A DNA stretch of 64,000 nucleotides. It comes from Owenia fusiformis. Its lineage: Eukaryota; Annelida; Polychaeta; Sabellida; Oweniidae. Position 1 is the first letter of the stretch. Each line of letters begins with the position of its first letter. Shown piece by piece: positions 23,186 to 35,730 of the stretch. Position numbers and translations under genes: made by a program. The DNA lies in contig CAIIXF020000007.1 in the NCBI GenBank assembly GCA_903813345.2, forward strand, positions 17,969,564 through 18,033,563, written 5' to 3'. The notes under the pieces are model-generated. The model was not told where the DNA came from. It worked only from the letters and a program-made list of their open reading frames with translations, and made no database searches.

Positions 23186-26100
23186 GTAAGTAGAACTTCG
23201 TTATGATATCAAGAATTAAAATCATAAAAGTTATTTCTGGGATGTTATTCTGTAAACTCTTCTAAAAAGAAAATCGTAATAATGTATATTTATAAAACGT
23301 TATGTTGGTTTCTTGTGGGTTTATATGAATTAGGTAATACAAAAATTGATTTCTTCTAAATGCTCCACGATGCTGCACGTTTCAGCTTTTAACAAGATAA
23401 TGCTCGTTATGATGTTCTTGATTATATCACGTTAGATTGAAGGACTTCTTCAAGTTTTTTCATGTTTGGGTTTGTGATTGTCATTTTTGAATTTTGAGTG
23501 TTTTGAGTTGAGTATTTTAAGTGTTTTGAATAATGTTAACGATATTTTGTTTTAGTTTTTTGCTGTTCTAAATGCAGAAAATTTTGTTATTTTCTTTTCG
23601 TTTTCTCGGATAATACCTTTCCAAAGACTTATAACGTCCGTCTATTCCTTTTCATGAAAGAAGAGATAATTCCTTAATCATTCCAATGGATATCGGAATA
23701 TACGAGTATAGCTTTAACATTCAAATTCAATAAAATGTCAAATAAACCATTTAGGATCATTAAGATGCTATCGCCATAATTGTAAAATGATCAGTAAAGG
23801 TAAGTATTGGACTCAGGCTGATACCGGTTAACGTGTTATGTTGTTTGTTTCTATCCCATTGCACTTCATGAATAAAAGGTATTCTGTTGTTGAACTTTTG
23901 AAATCATTTTAGTTCATTAGTCATAATTTTGAAAAAGTATTTTGACTCGATGAAGCATGTGTGAAGACTATTATACTGGTAGCTTACATTATTTCCCTGT
24001 CCTGTGATCGGATATGCAATAGCTATAGGTGAATTCTAAAGAAAAAAATAAAGTTTCCTTACTGAATACTTTTCGAATTTTCATTCTGTACTTCTGATTT
24101 CTACTTTCAAATATGTGGGTATCTGCAAACATATTTTTGACGTATTGTCACGTGTATGAACCTTATGATAGATTTTTCCTTAAGAAAATAGTCGACGCTA
24201 AAGTCAAACTGAGTTGTTTTAAGATTTATCTTGTCCTTTGAAAAATAGCAAGCAAAACGACCATAACAAATGAAAAGCCTGATATTTCAGTTTGAATTTA
24301 TACATTAAAAGGGCCAATTACTGGAGTTTTCTATAACAATCCCCCATATAACTGTAGCTCTTTGATATTCTTAATTCATAATGACATGTCACTTTCATAT
24401 AAAGCTTTGCTTCTTTGTACTTATTGGATCTTATTTATTGAAAACGTAGCTTTTGTAATTTGCAACTTATCGGGGCACTGCTTAGTAAGCAAATAATAAT
24501 GTCATAGATTTATGTCTTTGTCTATTGAAAATGTACTTTATATCTTAAAGTTTCGAAATATTTTAAGGTTATTTCAAATGAGAACATATTCCAGCTAGTA
24601 TTGTGCCTCTAGTTTTGGAGCATATTGTTTCCAATATTAAAATGGCAAACATCCATCTCTGTAACTTGCTGTGAATGTTGATATCGGAATATGACGTAAG
24701 GATCATACGTATTTGCTGAATCAACGTTGTCATGACGGATGTTTTTTTAAACCAACGTCGATAGTTTTCTCCAAACAAGCCGATTTCTGATTTCCGACCT
24801 TTTTCATAATTATGTTATTCCATTTATCCAGTCAAATAAAGTGTCCGTCGATGATACGCATCTCTATTATATTTTAATAGATCATAAAAGACGATACATG
24901 GATTAACCTTTTAGTCTATTTCTTGGGACTATGAATCCACTGAGTAAATTAAAAGAGCAATTCATGAACATGTCATGTCCACAGGCTTCAATCGGTATTA
25001 ATTTGTTTGAGTAATGTGATATAATTAGTCAATGGAAAAGCAAGAGCTTTCTTAATCGTGTTTAGTCATTCTGACATTCCTGGACAATGAACTGAACTTA
25101 CAAAAGGATGTGGTGTACATGTGGTAAATAAATGCCCAAGTGATTTATACAATGATGATGTTTTATCCATACACAATACGTAATTTATACGATAAAATGA
25201 AACATATACCTGTAATCAGAAATTTGAGGTTAGAAATTTCAGCTTTTATTGACACAAAAAACCTAAAGTAGCAAGGTTTTTAGACAAAACATGTAAACAA
25301 AACATCTCTATAAACCCCCTATTTCCGCCATGTAGGGATACAATATATGAGGGTTGTGTAATATATAAAACCATGCGATATTTGAGAGCGAAGATGAAAG
25401 CCTTACTACGTCTTTGTCTTGCTGTTCTTTTAATTTGTGTTCACCTATAAAAAACTAAATCGTTACTACATAATAAAGGTTGTATTAGCCTATTAAAACA
25501 AAATGTCACTTCAAAAAGGTTTTGTGCGCCTATCAAAAATTGAATTATTTCTACATAAAAGTGAACCACGTACAATTAAACATTTTGCGTATATATTCTG
25601 TTAATAACCCCCCACATCTACCACGACACTCGCTATGAAATAAAACATCAGCGGTGTAATGTGATGAGGTCGCAATCAGGCCCACATTTGTAAATATTTC
25701 CATTTGTGCACAAACAAAGCCAATGAGTGATATAGATTTTAGTGTAGGTATAGGAGATAACAAAACAAAGGAAGGTACTTAAAAATAAAAGCTCCCATTG
25801 ACTGAGTACCTGGTCCTATTAGATCAATTATCTCCCTAGTAAAACAACATGGCTTTGTAGCGAAGCAATGTTCATTTTTGAAGTTCATCAATAAGTAACA
25901 CTTTTAAGGGATTGGAACTCTGGCACGTAGTGATTTTATTTTCATCGAGTCTGTACTATCAATTGATCCCAAATGGCTGACTGCTTTTAAAGTAGAAGGT
26001 TGGCGTAACCAAGATACGATACGGGGCTGAACAGTTCTTCTATCTGACTATAATCATACTATGATAGACATGCGTAATAGAGAACCATCTCATCTTTTAA

Positions 26101-27882
26101 AAGCATGCATCTATCTGAATTTCTACTTTTTCGGTTTAGATATATCCCTACGTTCTACACAAGCTTGTCTATTTATCCTATCATGGGCATTGATAGCGAT
26201 GAATCTTTGATGAAAATTTATAAATAGTATCTCAACATCTTGATTTTGATTCCCAATATATTTGTTGCCAGCTACTTTGGATGATTATGTTTAGATTGAA
26301 CATTAATCACGATATTTTTTATTTTGGACTCTTATTTGACTGTAACACTCATGTTTTCTTATAAGATAGGATATTATCAGTTTTGTAAGATATCTCGGCA
26401 ATTGTATCATCTTATGGTCAGAGTTAGGATTATTTGATCTGGTCAGAAATATATCTCATCGTAAAATTCCCCATAAATTTCCAGATAACATCTCAGCTCT
26501 TCATCGACTATTGTGCTCTCTTTGATTTGCAACACTTCCCCCTTCTTATAAATCAATGCATCGTCTCTAATTTTGATGATTTTCACATTAGAATGATACG
26601 ACGTATTACCTGTTTGTTTAAATTACAATCACATCCTTAATTCATGGCAGATTAAACGCCCGATTTTATTTGTTTTGTCTAATGGATTTCCACAAAACCT
26701 ATTGGGACAATTTATCCGAAAACAAATAGCATAACATAGCCCAATGATCAAGTTATAACTGATGTCTTTCCACGATGGACATTGGCAAGAGTAATACTAC
26801 TCATGTTATGGATATAACCATGAGCTTTCAACTAGCCCATGATATAACCAGAAACTGTAGGCGTGTTAATATGACTAGATTCGCTTTAAAATACAATTAT
26901 AAGACTGAATAAATCACTAATTGATAAAAGAACTGTTGAGATGTTTCAAGCGTCAGGAGCAGCCCTTGTATTCAAAGCTGGGAATGAACAAATCTGCGAT
27001 TGTGATCACATCCCCTAATAGCTTTGTACTTCAAATGTTTGTGGTTATATTAAAAATCGCTTAAGAGCTGGACAAAATAATTTGTATGTAGGAACGTTTG
27101 TTTGAAGTTTACCCTGTGAAAACATGAAAAGTTATTGAGAACTGACAAAGTTATTAGGAAAAAGAGGGGTGACTTGGTCTGTCCCGGCTACTAAGAGTAA
27201 CGTAATATAACATATGAATGTCAACTTACTGTTGCCCTTTGAATATGTCTGAAACACAGTTAGTGACATGTTAGTATGTTAGAACCGATAGCCATCGATC
27301 GCCACGCCCCTTTGAATCGCAATATCTACATTTCCCTTGAATAACATAGTTATGATGACTCTTGAATGCAACTATATATATCTTGAATATGCAATTCCCG
27401 TGCTATTATGAAATATTTACAAGAATAGTATACATTGTTTACCAATTTTGATGAAAATCAATGCATGTGTCTGATTTTGATATGACATGATCATCAGTTA
27501 TGTGTGAATGTCATTTTTTATTTGCAATGTCAACGTACAGTACATACGTACAGTAGCTAGCACAGATGATAGTGTTGGAGTACCATTACTACTATTGCAT
27601 AGAGTATCCTAGTAATCATTCAAATTCTCTACATAATTATGGTATAGCAGATTTTTGGACAAACAGTTAAGAATTAGTAGCAGAGCCAAGCACTAACACA
27701 TCTCGTTAAACAGTATATGAAATATACCCGAGAAGCATCACCAATCACACGACTCATAATGGCTATTTTGAGCGAACAGGAAACCCACTAGGTACCATGG
27801 TATTCGCGTGCTTTGTCCTATATTTTAGGTTGACCTTTACGTCTAAACAGAATTTAATTCATCAAATCATTTTATTTTTCAG
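23186..27882 (+). other. Probable long 5' intron, otherwise gene-free
   Basis: 4.7 kb of AT-rich DNA without any supported coding exon on either strand. Open frames of 60-70 codons here have no motif, signal or splice support. Confidence 0.35.
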
Positions 27883-27889
27883 GTTTGTC

Positions 27890-30800
27890 ATGGAGATTAC
27901 ACACCTGTTGTTTGCTTTCATCTCCTTGGCAATTGTTGCCATATCAACAATATCAGGTGCACCACCAAATCTAGAGGTAGGTAACAAATGACTAATATAT
28001 TGGACTTGTATGGTAATTTTATGAATCTGAGGTTTTTCCTGTTATGGAAGTAAGCGTCGTATATTAGTTGATAGGGTATGATAAAACTTCTTATTTCATT
28101 TTATCAATTTATGAACTTTCAATATCCTTCGGAGAAATATAAATATTTATTCCATAGTTAGCATGATATGCATGGGATAACATGTGAAAATAAAAACGGT
28201 ATTTTTGTAATCAGTGGTAAAATATGATATTTTTGACAAATTTACACTTAACCATAACATACGGTTTTTTAGCCATGACATACGACGTCGTATGCGATGG
28301 TTTATGGATTTTTGCTACTTCAGACTCAAAACGAGGCTAAGTGTCAACATCGCCGGATCGTCTGGAAATTCGAATTAAATCACTTAATTTCCGACGATTC
28401 TGATGATGACTTTAACTATGGAATAAAAAGAACATCCTATGATTTACTCGTGATATGATTTTAATCCACTCATGGATATTGATATCTGCACTCTCTCGCT
28501 ACGCTCGCTCGTGCAGATATCATATCCATTCGTGGATAAAAATCATATCACTCATAAATCATAGGATATCCTCTATGTATACTGCTGTGGATAAAAATGA
28601 TATCACTAAGACATAGGATATTCTTTATATTTTCTCGATTATTCTAGAATGCTATATGCAATAGCTGAATCTATTATTTGGCTTGAAAGGAAAATGGAAT
28701 GTATTCTAAACATTCGGCCCATTATACTTTTATATTTCAAAAATAAAACAGATGCAATAGTATGGTATTACTGCAACTGAAACTTCACCTGGAACTTCAT
28801 GCCATTATTGATAATTGATGTGCTTGTATTTGTGGCAAATGCTTGTATTTTATTGGATTATACATAGCAATGTAATTTATATCTAGTTACCACACTCCTC
28901 CTCAAATGTTTGGAAACCTGGCTCCCGGTTGAATAGTCTGTAAACTTCTTTTGAATTGCAAAACAAGAACAGGCGTTGCCTAAGAGGAAACTATATAGTT
29001 GCCAAAGTTTTGGAGGCGGTGGTGTATAACGTATTAAGCTTATAAACAATACATGTCATAATCTCTTGACACACAATGTACAGTATATCGATAAGTTCTT
29101 CATTAAGTATTGTATTTATTCCTGTATATTTGACGAAATATCTGTTGTTACCCTGTTTGAGTCACATCCCATCACCTAATTGCTTTTCGGATACAATATA
29201 TTCCATTAGGTTGATAAATTGTTGGCATATAATAACTTATCAAATCCTAAATTGAACAAGGACTTTAAAGCATCAATTTTCATTTATATTTCGGTCTCGA
29301 TGGGGTGTTCATTATTGTTTTTCATGGATTGTCATGTCACTAATGAAATGCGCTAATGCGCCTAATAGTTAATCCTAGACACCTCATCAAAACACAACTA
29401 AATCAAATGCTAATAGCTGTTGTTGGATTGAAACGTTTTGTGATAGTAAATCAGTTCGATATTGAACAGTGCCAATTTTCGATTCTTTCTTTGAATCTGT
29501 TTTACACATTTGTTGTACATTACCAAACTATTTCTTGCACGGTAGTTTTCCCTCATACCATATTCTTTTTTCTAGAACTCCAATCAACATTTCATATTTG
29601 AGGATATACAGAGACTTTAAGAGATGGTTTAATTATACCCCAAATTTTGAAAAACATTAATTTGGTCATTATGTGTTCAATGGTGTATACCGTGTGTGAT
29701 GAAGATATTCAAAGTGCTCATTCAAACAGTGTTTTAATCCAAGATGTATATCTTATTTGGCCTATTGAAAATTTCCTTAATGGCATACATTTTAGCAGCC
29801 ATTCTGATAAATTGACTGTAAATTAAAATGGCAACAGAGACTAAAGGAATTTTTAATTTGTCACAAAGTTACAATTTCTTTTATGACATTCCATATCATG
29901 CTTATGCCCTATATCCTGAAATTATTTTGAGTTTTAAAGTTATTGGGCAAAGGTTTCGAAAATGTTTATATTTGCTTGGAAGTTGAAATGAATTAGACAT
30001 TTCTGCATCTGAGATTCTAGATAATTGCAATGTGACAACATGGTCCCTTAGTGTGGAATGAACTATATTTTAGAAAGCGAATATAAAGAGAGCAGCGTGG
30101 CTACCATCTCGGGAGATAGGCAAAGCAAGCGACGAGGATTGGAGAGAGCCCTCAACTTCTGGTAAACCGTTCAAGGATAGAGTATTAAATGCAGTGTTAC
30201 AGGTGAGGTTTACGTACTTGATGCTTTGTAGTAAATGGATTAACAAAAATAACAGAGCATCAACACTCTTATATTATAATATCATTTCGAATTTTTGGAT
30301 GCCTTTTACTTTGGAATGAAATTATTTAGTGAATATCACAATTCCGTCACTTATAGAACTGATTTGCACTTTACATCACTTTGCTTATTATGACTATTAC
30401 GTTGACACGGTTGTGAGTGAATCAATATTGGTCACGGGACAGAATCAGTTCAGTTAGTAATGATACCCATCTACCAATACATCATGTACATCTATAGACT
30501 TGGTCAAACAACTAAACATTTTTTGATCGAAATTTTCATTTGAACATTCAAAAAATTTTGGGCATCAGCGTGATTCTGATTTCACGTGTGTCATGAATAT
30601 ACTACTCTTTGATAAGTTCAGTAAAACCTGTATATAGTGAACACCTATGGAGCCACAAAAAGTGTCCACTGTAGGTAGGTGTTCACTACAGAGAGAGTTT
30701 TTAAAACAGGAGTCAATGTAAAATGTTTCTTGAAGTAGTGTTTACGAAACACATGACTGTGTTCAATTAATAGAGAGGGGTGTTCACTAAGACAGGTTTT

Positions 30801-33800
30801 ACTGCATATACATCTAACTTGAAAAGAGTATTGACTCTTCATTCCAGAATACTTTTAAAGAATTTTGACCCACCCTATAGATATGACCGATTCGTAAATA
30901 GAGTTGTCCATTTATAGTGTTAACTCTTTTCATGGAATAGACTGAACCATTCTCTTTCACTCACGGCCATGCCAATGTCAATTATAGCGATTAATGATTT
31001 ATACTAATATACATAGAGGTTTTCTGTCATTGAAGCATGCTATCCTGTTTGCCTTCGATGAATGGGCTAATGTTGCCATTTGCATGTTTTTCTCTCACAA
31101 CTAACAAAAACAAGACACAATTCCTCCATAATAGCACAAGGTTAAAGCCCCGGAGTAATCGGCGCTGACTCTGTATGAACGGCTTGTGTTGTGAACATTT
31201 GATAACTCCATTCATATCAACCGATTGTTTTCTTCGTAATATAGCCTACATAATAGGTCCAAACTTGAGAGCTTGAACAGTAAACCTAGTTTAAATCAAA
31301 AATCGGGTGTCGAAAACTTCCCGACATCATAATTTTAAACCAGCTGCCTGTATAATCGATACAACAGTTTTGGGTGTTTATTTGTATTATTTGTTGTTGT
31401 GTGGGACTTGGGACATCCTGCATCGCACTCTGTCATCAGGGTGATATTGTTAATTTTATGGATGATGTTTTAACATTCGTTTTCATGTTTGGCAGTTTTC
31501 AAAGGATTTTTATATAATTGATGAATTGATCGACTCGATCTCGAGAAGAAAGCAATTGGTTGATCGATTAATGCTTATCCGAGTCTTGTAATCTCTTTTT
31601 CTTAAGTCCGTGATGGTCAAACAGACCTAGTAAAAAAGTCAGTTTAAAGAACAAAACATCGATTACTTTTATAATTGCTACTCCAATTCTGGCCAAACAG
31701 AGCACTTTCCATCGGTTGTAATGACCCGATTAGAATTCTTTATCGTTGGTGTATAATCAATCAGTCCCAGAATTGGCCGTGTAAATGTTTTTCCAAATTC
31801 CAAAATGACGTGTGGGAATTCATTTTCTATCAGCAATGTTCTCTCAGCAATAGACCTTCGTCTAAATGAACCAGCTGTTAAAGCATTCCATTGATATGAG
31901 GAATTGTGTCTTGATGCATGCGTTTGGTTCCATTGCCCAGCGATTCACTCGCAGGCTGCTTCAACTGCTTTAGCATGGCTGACATTTTAGGCTGGGGATC
32001 AAGAAAAAGAGAAAAAAGCCACCTGGTTGCCCACAAAGAAAGCCATGTGGCTACCAACCAAAAAAGCCATGTGGCTACCAACCAAAAAGGCCATGTGGCT
32101 ACCCACCAAAAAAGCCACGTGGCTTCCAACAAAACGCGAGGACACTAGTAAAGAAAGGCGAGCAATGTGGTTGCCTACCAAAAAGGCAACCTGGTTACCG
32201 ACGAAAAAAGCAACTTGGTTACCAACTAAAAAGGCCCATTGGCTGCCGACTAAAAAGGCACATTGGCTACCAACTAAAAAAGCACATTGGCTACCAACTA
32301 AAAGAGCTACTTGGTTACCTACTAAAAAGGCACAATGGCTAAATACGAGATCTATGAGGTCTGTTGATGGGCTGGAAAGATCCAGTCGGTCTCTCTGGTT
32401 TGCAACTCGAGAGCTAGATGAAGAGGATAAGAATGAACGTAGTATGGAAGATGAAAATAATTCTAATCTTGACTTAGAGGGCTCAATTGACAGAGATGAT
32501 TTAGATGATGCGGCTTTCAATGGTATAAAAGATGCGATAGACGACATATGGAGGCGACAGGTACATAAGGTGAACAAAATAGTCTATATGGTCAGGCTAG
32601 GCAGTTGTAAATCGGGTTTTGGATAAAGAACAATATCAATGCATGTGTAAATTCTGTAATAGAATAGGTCCTCATAGAGGCACGTTTACTGCTTCACTAG
32701 AATGCTGACCATCTTGAAGATTTTGCTATTCAAACGGTAATCAGACTGAAACTCAGTTGAAAAGCAAATACATTACATATGTATATACTGTACATAGTAG
32801 TTTCAGTCTGAACAGTATAGATTAATTTTATAATCATATTTTAGATACTGTTTAAATAGAAGTTGCCTCTTTTAGATTGTTGTTGTTCATTCACATCACA
32901 AACGATGCAAACAAAATCTTGACGTATTTGAAATTTTATAATTTCCATCGAGTGCTTTGAGATTTTGTTATGCAACATTATCATTTTAAAATATTTATTA
33001 AAACTTTTCGAATGAATTGCATGCATGTTTTTTTTATCTAACTCTTTATCCTAAATCAATTGTTTACCAAATAAACAAGTCTATATGTAGAGCTAAAATC
33101 AAAATGATTTAGTAAGAAACAGTCGCTCATCTTCGTAGATTGGGAATTTACCGGTCATGGGGTTTAAAGGTCTCTGGAGGCTACTTTTGATCCGATTAGT
33201 TTCAGCCGTTTAACGAACTAATCAATTGTTAATTCATTCCTTAACAATGGATCAACCGCATGTTTATCTCATAGTGCAGTTCTTTTATGAAATGACTTTT
33301 ATATGAAATGTAAATTATTTATGATTTCCTGAATTGTTGTCATATTGATCCAACTCAGCAAATACGTCATGTATTCCCATGGTAAAACAGTACAACAACG
33401 AAGTAACATGTAGCCTGAATGTAGCCTGGTTATCTATAGATAGATATCTATAGATATACTAACGAGCTAAAATCAAAATTGTGAAGAATGTGTTCGGTAC
33501 GTGGTTATTAATAAAAATCGTCTTTTCTATTCTCATGAAATGTTTTACCAGTTTTTGATCTGTTAATTCCTAGTTTCTAAGTCAATTCTCACAGTCCTAT
33601 TAATGATTTTTAAAATGTCAGCAATCGAAAGTCCACTAAAAAGGTTAATAGGCATTGCTCGATGTTATGCTGGAATCAACTTTTTAGCTGATTAATTTTA
33701 TCATTAAAATGTGCTGTTGACATTTTGGCATTAGGGTCAACGGAGGTTTTTGTTATTTGTTTTTAATGGGGCGGGTCTCGAGAGTGAACTGAAGCCAGAT

Positions 33801-35673
33801 TTATTCATAGATTTTTCAACTCTCGATATTCTTTAAACTGAAATTATTTATACTTGAGAGATACCTGAGAATTTAGATCTAAGTTATAAAATGTTTCAAT
33901 GGAGACGCGATTTTTATTTCAAGATCAATTTAGTTTTATACACGCTTGTACACTCCTTGTCAATCAGTGAAACTAATGAAAATGCAAGTAATGTACCGTC
34001 TGGTGGAGAATGGGGGAGTTGTTTAATGTATTGGTATAGTGGGGATTCGAATATTTTATATTGCCTTTCGGGGAACAATTGTACCAGATTAAATGACTAT
34101 TCCTGCATCTATGCATGAATAATGCAAGAATGGCAATTCAAATGACTACAAGTTGATTGATGAATCTAGTCGATTATATATACAATTTTATCATATCGTA
34201 GAACTCACTGTCAGTGTCATGGTCCATTTCCTCGGAGATTGTTTCTTAATCACGCAACCCATCCTCCCAAGCACACATATTCAATTCACAAAGACGTAGA
34301 TACTCTTCAGAAAAGGAATTACCCCTACTGTATTATACTGAGAAAATAAAAATTACATTTAGCTATTTCTAATATTTTATTTACCTCTTCTGGGATTTGC
34401 AAAATTAAAACTTAAATTATTTGAATAAAGATTTTAATGAATCTAGCATATAGCCCATAAATGAATTCAGCCCAAAGGCAACTTCGATAATTTAGCAAAT
34501 ATCAAGCACAGAGATTTAATGAACATCAAAAGCTTAAAAGTGATAAGGATATCAACCATCTTTAAAATGATATATGATTTACTATGGTAGAGTGTACGAT
34601 TTGACATTTGCAGAATCTGGGAGATTAAAAATGATAAAAGTTATATGAATATAGATTTCCTAACTTAATCTTGATGAAACATACGTATGTCAAATCACTG
34701 GAAATATATTTTATTTGCAATTAAATAGACAAAATATACTTTTGCTGTGAGTGCCAGAGTATATCTAAGGTAGGGGAATTTTCGGCCCACCCTGTATATG
34801 AGCCATTTGAATAGGTTCGCTCAAAGTATGAATTAATTTATGTTTGGCTTTGGCTCATAAGATAACGATGATTTTCCTCATTACCCTGCCTTGAAGTATT
34901 TTCTCATTTATTCTAATAAACCCTAAAGTAACTCACAATAGCACAGGGGTATTGACTAATTTGAAAACTAGATTACGGTCAGATTGAATGCACATCGTGG
35001 TTACTTAACAGAGGTAATCAGCCTAAAAGCGAACTCCATCACAACAGCTTGACATCAGGGAATACTACAAAGTTTTACCTTTATGGAAATTTTTGTTCTA
35101 TTTCTCGAATAATGAATAATTTATGATATATTGTTTATCACCACAACGCTATGCCAAATTAGTTGATAATCCCACCTGTACTTTGCTGATGAAAATTGTT
35201 CTACAATTGAAATAAGATTTAATCAAATGATTAATGTTTAATTTCAATTAAATCCATGTGGATATATATGAGGGATATATTCGTTAATTATAATCAAATG
35301 CCCTTGATTGTCATTGCGTGATTTCTTGATCAGAATTTTGATTCATCAAGCAATAGGAAAGGACAGAATGTACGTTTAAGCTCATAAATCACGTGGTTGC
35401 ATCTCTGTCTTTATACTTCTTCCCTAATATGTTGTACCCCAAAACTTACATTTCTTCTATTTTTAGCTTGCTGGAGAGGGGAAATTGAATCCAGATATTA
35501 TATCTGTCGATGAGGGTTCGGATAACGCAGTGGATAAACGCGGGGGATACCAAGGGCTGTGCTTCAGGAGGACAGCCAGTGGGCACTACATACCAAAGAT
35601 ATGTTGGAGAACAGGTAGGAATTTATGGAATCGTGTAGCTCATCATACTCATGCGCATTCTACGAAAAACTAA
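27890..35673 (+). CDS. Neuropeptide-like precursor with twelve AxWLPT hexapeptides and a two-cysteine peptide
   Basis: Four coding exons: 27890-27976 (acceptor TTTTTCAG at 27882), 30074-30202, 31991-32560, 35467-35614, all joined in phase 0. Exon 1 encodes a 23-residue signal peptide (HLLFAFISLAIVAIST) ending near SGA. Exon 2 carries KR-AAWLPS-R, a degenerate copy. Exon 3 carries twelve hexapeptides, each bounded by KK, KR or RR: ATWLPT five times, AMWLPT four, AHWLPT three, then AQWLNT and a remnant SLWFAT, followed by an acidic spacer. Exon 4 has KR then a peptide with GGYQGLC and two Cys 13 residues apart. Dibasic flanks point to prohormone-convertase processing in secretory granules. No Gly precedes the dibasics, so the hexapeptides end in free Thr. 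The 3' end is uncertain: reading on gives Gly-Arg then a stop at 35673 (330 residues); splicing at 35614 is also possible. I recognise no named family. Confidence 0.82.
28146..28569. mobile_element. Hairpin-headed inverted-repeat element, copy 4
   Basis: Located in intron 1 of the coding part of the peptide precursor. Here the inverted pair comes first (TTTATTCCATAGTTA at 28146 and TAACTATGGAATAAA near 28413) and the head hairpin follows (28431-28569). Its arms contain ATCCTATGATTTA / TAAATCATAGGAT and TGATATCTGCAC / GTGCAGATATCA around a loop of CTCTCGCTACGCTCGCTC. A second hairpin (catacgacgtcgtatg) sits between the repeats. It has the same plan as the other copies in mirror order. Confidence 0.68.
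30619..30804. mobile_element. Small palindromic MITE (CAGTAAAACCTGT ends)
   Basis: A 186-bp element in an intron of the peptide gene. Its left end CAGTAAAACCTGTATATAGT and right end ACAGGTTTTACTG are inverted copies, and a second inverted pair (GTGAACACCT / GGTGTTCAC) lies just inside. The target duplication is not clear. Non-coding. Confidence 0.62.
32018..32347 (+). repeat. 24-bp coding tandem repeat (AxWLPT + dibasic units)
   Basis: The hexapeptide plus two basic residues makes an 8-codon unit repeated in tandem through exon 3 of the precursor. It is interrupted once by a short EDTSKERR spacer (after the fifth copy). Copies differ mostly at third codon positions and at residue two (Thr, Met or His). 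This indicates local duplication and divergence under selection for W-L-P-T. Confidence 0.9.
32626..33890. other. Intron sequence, no gene seen
   Basis: Within the last intron of the peptide precursor. AT-rich; no coding region, RNA gene or element end recognised. Confidence 0.35.
33891..34118 (+). CDS. Possible small secreted cysteine-containing peptide (75 aa)
   Basis: A single-exon open frame lying in the last intron of the peptide precursor. It begins with a basic stretch (MFQWRRDFYFK) and a hydrophobic run (INLVLYTLVHSLSIS) that could be a signal peptide. After it comes SGGEWGSC, then a Cys 14 positions on (13 residues between), then two more Cys near the C-terminus. The pattern GGxxGxC, SG six positions after the Cys, and C at +14 is shared with the exon at 35467-35614. 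That suggests a duplicated exon or a related peptide. It cannot be spliced in frame from the preceding precursor exon. It may be chance: the frame is short, and there is no obvious promoter. Confidence 0.25.
   Translation: MFQWRRDFYFKINLVLYTLVHSLSISETNENASNVPSGGEWGSCLMYWYSGDSNILYCLSGNNCTRLNDYSCIYA
34119..35466. other. Intron sequence, no gene seen
   Basis: AT-rich DNA between the small open frame and the last supported precursor exon. A lone 'cccaccctgtatat' near 34788 resembles a mariner-type end but lacks a partner. Confidence 0.35.
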
Positions 35674-35730
35674 TACGGCCATTTCCTCACCTCATATATA
35701 AAGGTTATTTACGAGTATGGATGGGATATG

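Noticed and set aside
31878-32577. Two minus-strand frames (84 and 192 codons) and a second plus-strand frame across the hexapeptide repeats
   Set aside because: They arise because a 24-bp unit lacks stops in several frames; only the KK/KR-bounded frame has a signal peptide and coherent splicing.
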